Both the position numbers and the translations under genes were made by a program. 62,236 nucleotides of DNA from contig JANXXI010000239.1 in NCBI GenBank assembly GCA_025350695.1, positions 1 through 62,236 on the forward strand. Reading direction: 5' to 3'. This document shows positions 61,008-62,236 of the stretch, piece after piece (the first letter of the stretch is position 1; each line of letters starts with the position of its first letter). Under the pieces are notes generated by a model, which saw nothing but the letters and a program-made list of their open reading frames with translations, was not told the origin of the DNA and did not search any database. The stretch comes from Acidobacteriota bacterium. GTDB taxonomy: Bacteria > Acidobacteriota > Terriglobia > Bryobacterales > Bryobacteraceae.

Positions 61008-61775
61008 TTGAGCACAAGACACGATCATCTAATCCTGGATCAGTTCACGCGTCAGGCCGAAACCTTCGGCGTTGTGCAATCGCACAGTGACAAGGATGCA
61101 ATGGCGCTGCTGCCGCGGTTGCTTGCGCTTAGCTCTCAAGACGAGGTGTTAGACGTTGCCTGTGGTCCGGGGATTGTTGCTTGCGAATTGGCGCCTCATG
61201 TCAAACGCGTAGTTGGAGTTGACTTCGTTCCAGCGATGCTGGGAAAGGCAAGGGCGCGTGCGGGCGGACTGGGGCTCACGAATCTCGAATGGAAGCAGGG
61301 TGATGGCGGTCAGCTTGATTTCCCCGCCGCGTCCTTTTCACGCGTCATCACTCGCTATTCGTTTCATCACATGTTGCGGCCTGCGGAGACACTGGCGGAA
61401 ATGGTTCGCGTGACAAAACCGCAAGGATTAATCGCAGTGATCGACGCCACTCCTGAGGCGGAAAAACAGCAAGCCTACAACAATTGGGAGCGATTGCGTG
61501 ACTCATCGCATGCAACTGCCTTAACACGGACTGAGTTGCTGGCGACGGCCGAAGGCTTGCCCTTGCATCTTGAAGCGGAACACTTCTACCGGCTAGATTG
61601 TAGCTTGGCCGGGGTGCTCGGCTCTTCTTTTCCTGAGGAGGGGGCGGGCGCCGTTTATGCTCAGCAATTGGCCGATGACGTGGGCCGCGACACCTTGTCC
61701 GTTGCCGCGTACAAGCGTGATGGTGCGCTTTGGTTTGGCTTCCCAATCACCATTGTTGTCTGGAGAAAACTTTAA
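61008..61775 (+). CDS. SAM-dependent methyltransferase
   Basis: 255 residues, TTG start at 61008. Class I methyltransferase fold: motif I DEVLDVACGPGIVACELA, VVGVDFVPAMLGKARARA (acidic end of strand 2), WKQGDGGQLDFPAASFSRVI, and TRYSFHHMLRPAETLAEMVR, VTKPQGLIAVIDATPEAEKQ. It resembles UbiE/COQ5-like and other Methyltransf_11 enzymes; the acceptor is unknown. It begins 6 bases after the preceding gene ends, so the two are probably co-transcribed. Confidence 0.85.
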   Translation: MSTRHDHLILDQFTRQAETFGVVQSHSDKDAMALLPRLLALSSQDEVLDVACGPGIVACELAPHVKRVVGVDFVPAMLGKARARAGGLGLTNLEWKQGDGGQLDFPAASFSRVITRYSFHHMLRPAETLAEMVRVTKPQGLIAVIDATPEAEKQQAYNNWERLRDSSHATALTRTELLATAEGLPLHLEAEHFYRLDCSLAGVLGSSFPEEGAGAVYAQQLADDVGRDTLSVAAYKRDGALWFGFPITIVVWRKL

Positions 61776-61802
61776 GGTAACGGACGCAGTCAAATTACCC
61801 AC

Positions 61803-62129
61803 GTGACCGAAACTTACGGCGATGTCACTGCCGTGAATGATCTTTCGCTTGCTATCCCGGAAGGTTCCATCTACGGTTTCATCGGTCCCAACGGGTCCGG
61901 CAAAACCACGACGATGCGGATGATCGTTAGTATCTTTCATGCGGACAAGGGAACGATCCACGTTTGCGGACAGCCAACGTCCATCGAACGTTCCAGCCTC
62001 ATCCGGTATCTGCCGGAGGAGGGCGGCCTTTATCGCAACATGCATGTGCAGGCGCTTCTTGAGTTCTATGCCGAACTCCAGTCACAGGCCTTGACGCTTC
62101 TGAAACTTTCATTGTTGCGACTTTTCTGA
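61803..62129 (+). pseudogene. ABC transporter ATPase, N-terminal part, interrupted
   Basis: Reading from the GTG at 61803: TETYGDVTAVNDLSLAIPEG, Walker A GPNGSGKTTTMRMI, then GTIHVCGQPTSIERSSLIRY, LPEEGGLYRNMHVQALLEFY. ABC-2-type exporters of this class continue with about 200 more residues including signature and Walker B, but here the similarity stops near 62083 (AELQ) and an unrelated tail ends at TGA 62127-62129. The remaining bases show no ABC sequence in any frame, so an insertion or deletion has cut the gene. In-frame residues before the GTG (QITHV) suggest the original start was slightly upstream. Confidence 0.7.
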
Positions 62130-62236
62130 GTCGCGCGCCGGCCACGGCCCGGCCCCACTGAATATGAAGTTGTCAAAGACCTACGAGGTAGTCACTTGTT
62201 CCTTTGGCGCCGGTGCATCGCCGCTGCGGGTTGCCC
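62130..62236. other. End of window, nothing recognised
   Basis: About 100 bases following the broken ABC gene. They may be the edge of an inserted element, since ABC similarity ends at about 62083, but no transposase or terminal repeat is visible before the window ends. Confidence 0.3.

Overview
The window looks like a chromosomal piece of an Acidobacteriota genome, most like the Solibacteres/Bryobacterales group. This is inferred from gene content, not from a marker gene. It carries a MacB/FtsX-type duplicated permease of the kind expanded in acidobacteria, an Oar-like TonB-dependent receptor with an N-terminal carboxypeptidase-regulatory domain, two CRTAC1/ASPIC-UnbV proteins, several Tat-exported sugar isomerase and enolase-superfamily proteins, a GH63-type glucosidase, a CarD regulator and a cyanophycin-type ABC transporter/DUF1854 pair. 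No rRNA or CRISPR array was seen. The only RNA gene found is tRNA-Phe(GAA).

Layout. 1-5.8 kb: the tail of an enolase-superfamily enzyme, an ABC-type permease, two broken small genes (a DUF433 antitoxin and an STGP/SEC-C protein), then a minus-strand run from acetate kinase (8.85 kb) down through a lectin-like protein, a cyclase, a palindromic MITE-like element, a sugar isomerase and a thioredoxin-fold protein. 8.9-11.7 kb: ABC exporter plus DUF1854. 11.7-17.4 kb: frameshifted TonB-dependent receptor, TonB protein, orphan ModA and an amphipathic LEA-like protein. 17.4-23.5 kb: alanine racemase, a HEAT/vWA-like protein, a fossil of fused cheA/cheB genes, and a hybrid sensor kinase with an eroded ATPase domain. 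23.7-31.8 kb: galU coupled to an unknown gene, and a TPR protein coupled to a 1426-residue zinc-finger/membrane/lamin-G-like protein. 32-39.9 kb: enolase-superfamily enzyme, CarD with a clear promoter, polyprenyl synthase, TPR protein and two divergent FG-GAP proteins. 39.9-42.5 kb: a toxin-antitoxin graveyard with one intact Phd/PIN pair and several decayed modules. 42.6-49.6 kb: glucosidase, isomerase, tRNA-Phe and a tightly overlapping four-gene operon (Cys-rich protein, CbiX, FNR-type reductase, phospholipase C-like). 49.6-56.9 kb: small protein, DinG-type helicase, QueD-like protein, ferredoxin, a chimeric transposase/DUF4143 ORF, RsmI, a PpiD/SurA-type foldase and DedA. 57-62.2 kb: one-heme secreted protein, PQQ-propeller protein, Tat enolase-superfamily enzyme, methyltransferase and an interrupted ABC ATPase.

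Themes. Much of the window serves the cell envelope: export, periplasmic folding, outer-membrane uptake and carbohydrate turnover. Many same-strand neighbours overlap by ATGA or TGATG, so translational coupling is common. Several genes have a TATAAT-like box 6-9 bases before the start codon and no Shine-Dalgarno, which suggests leaderless mRNAs. Small accessory loci are heavily decayed by single-base indels, often at short homopolymers, while almost all long genes are intact. I did not find a clearly new multi-gene defence or biosynthetic system. The most interesting leads are the paired STGP-family remnants with a shared upstream hairpin, the toxin-antitoxin fossil bed, the dinG start problem, and the 1426-residue protein with its coupled TPR partner.
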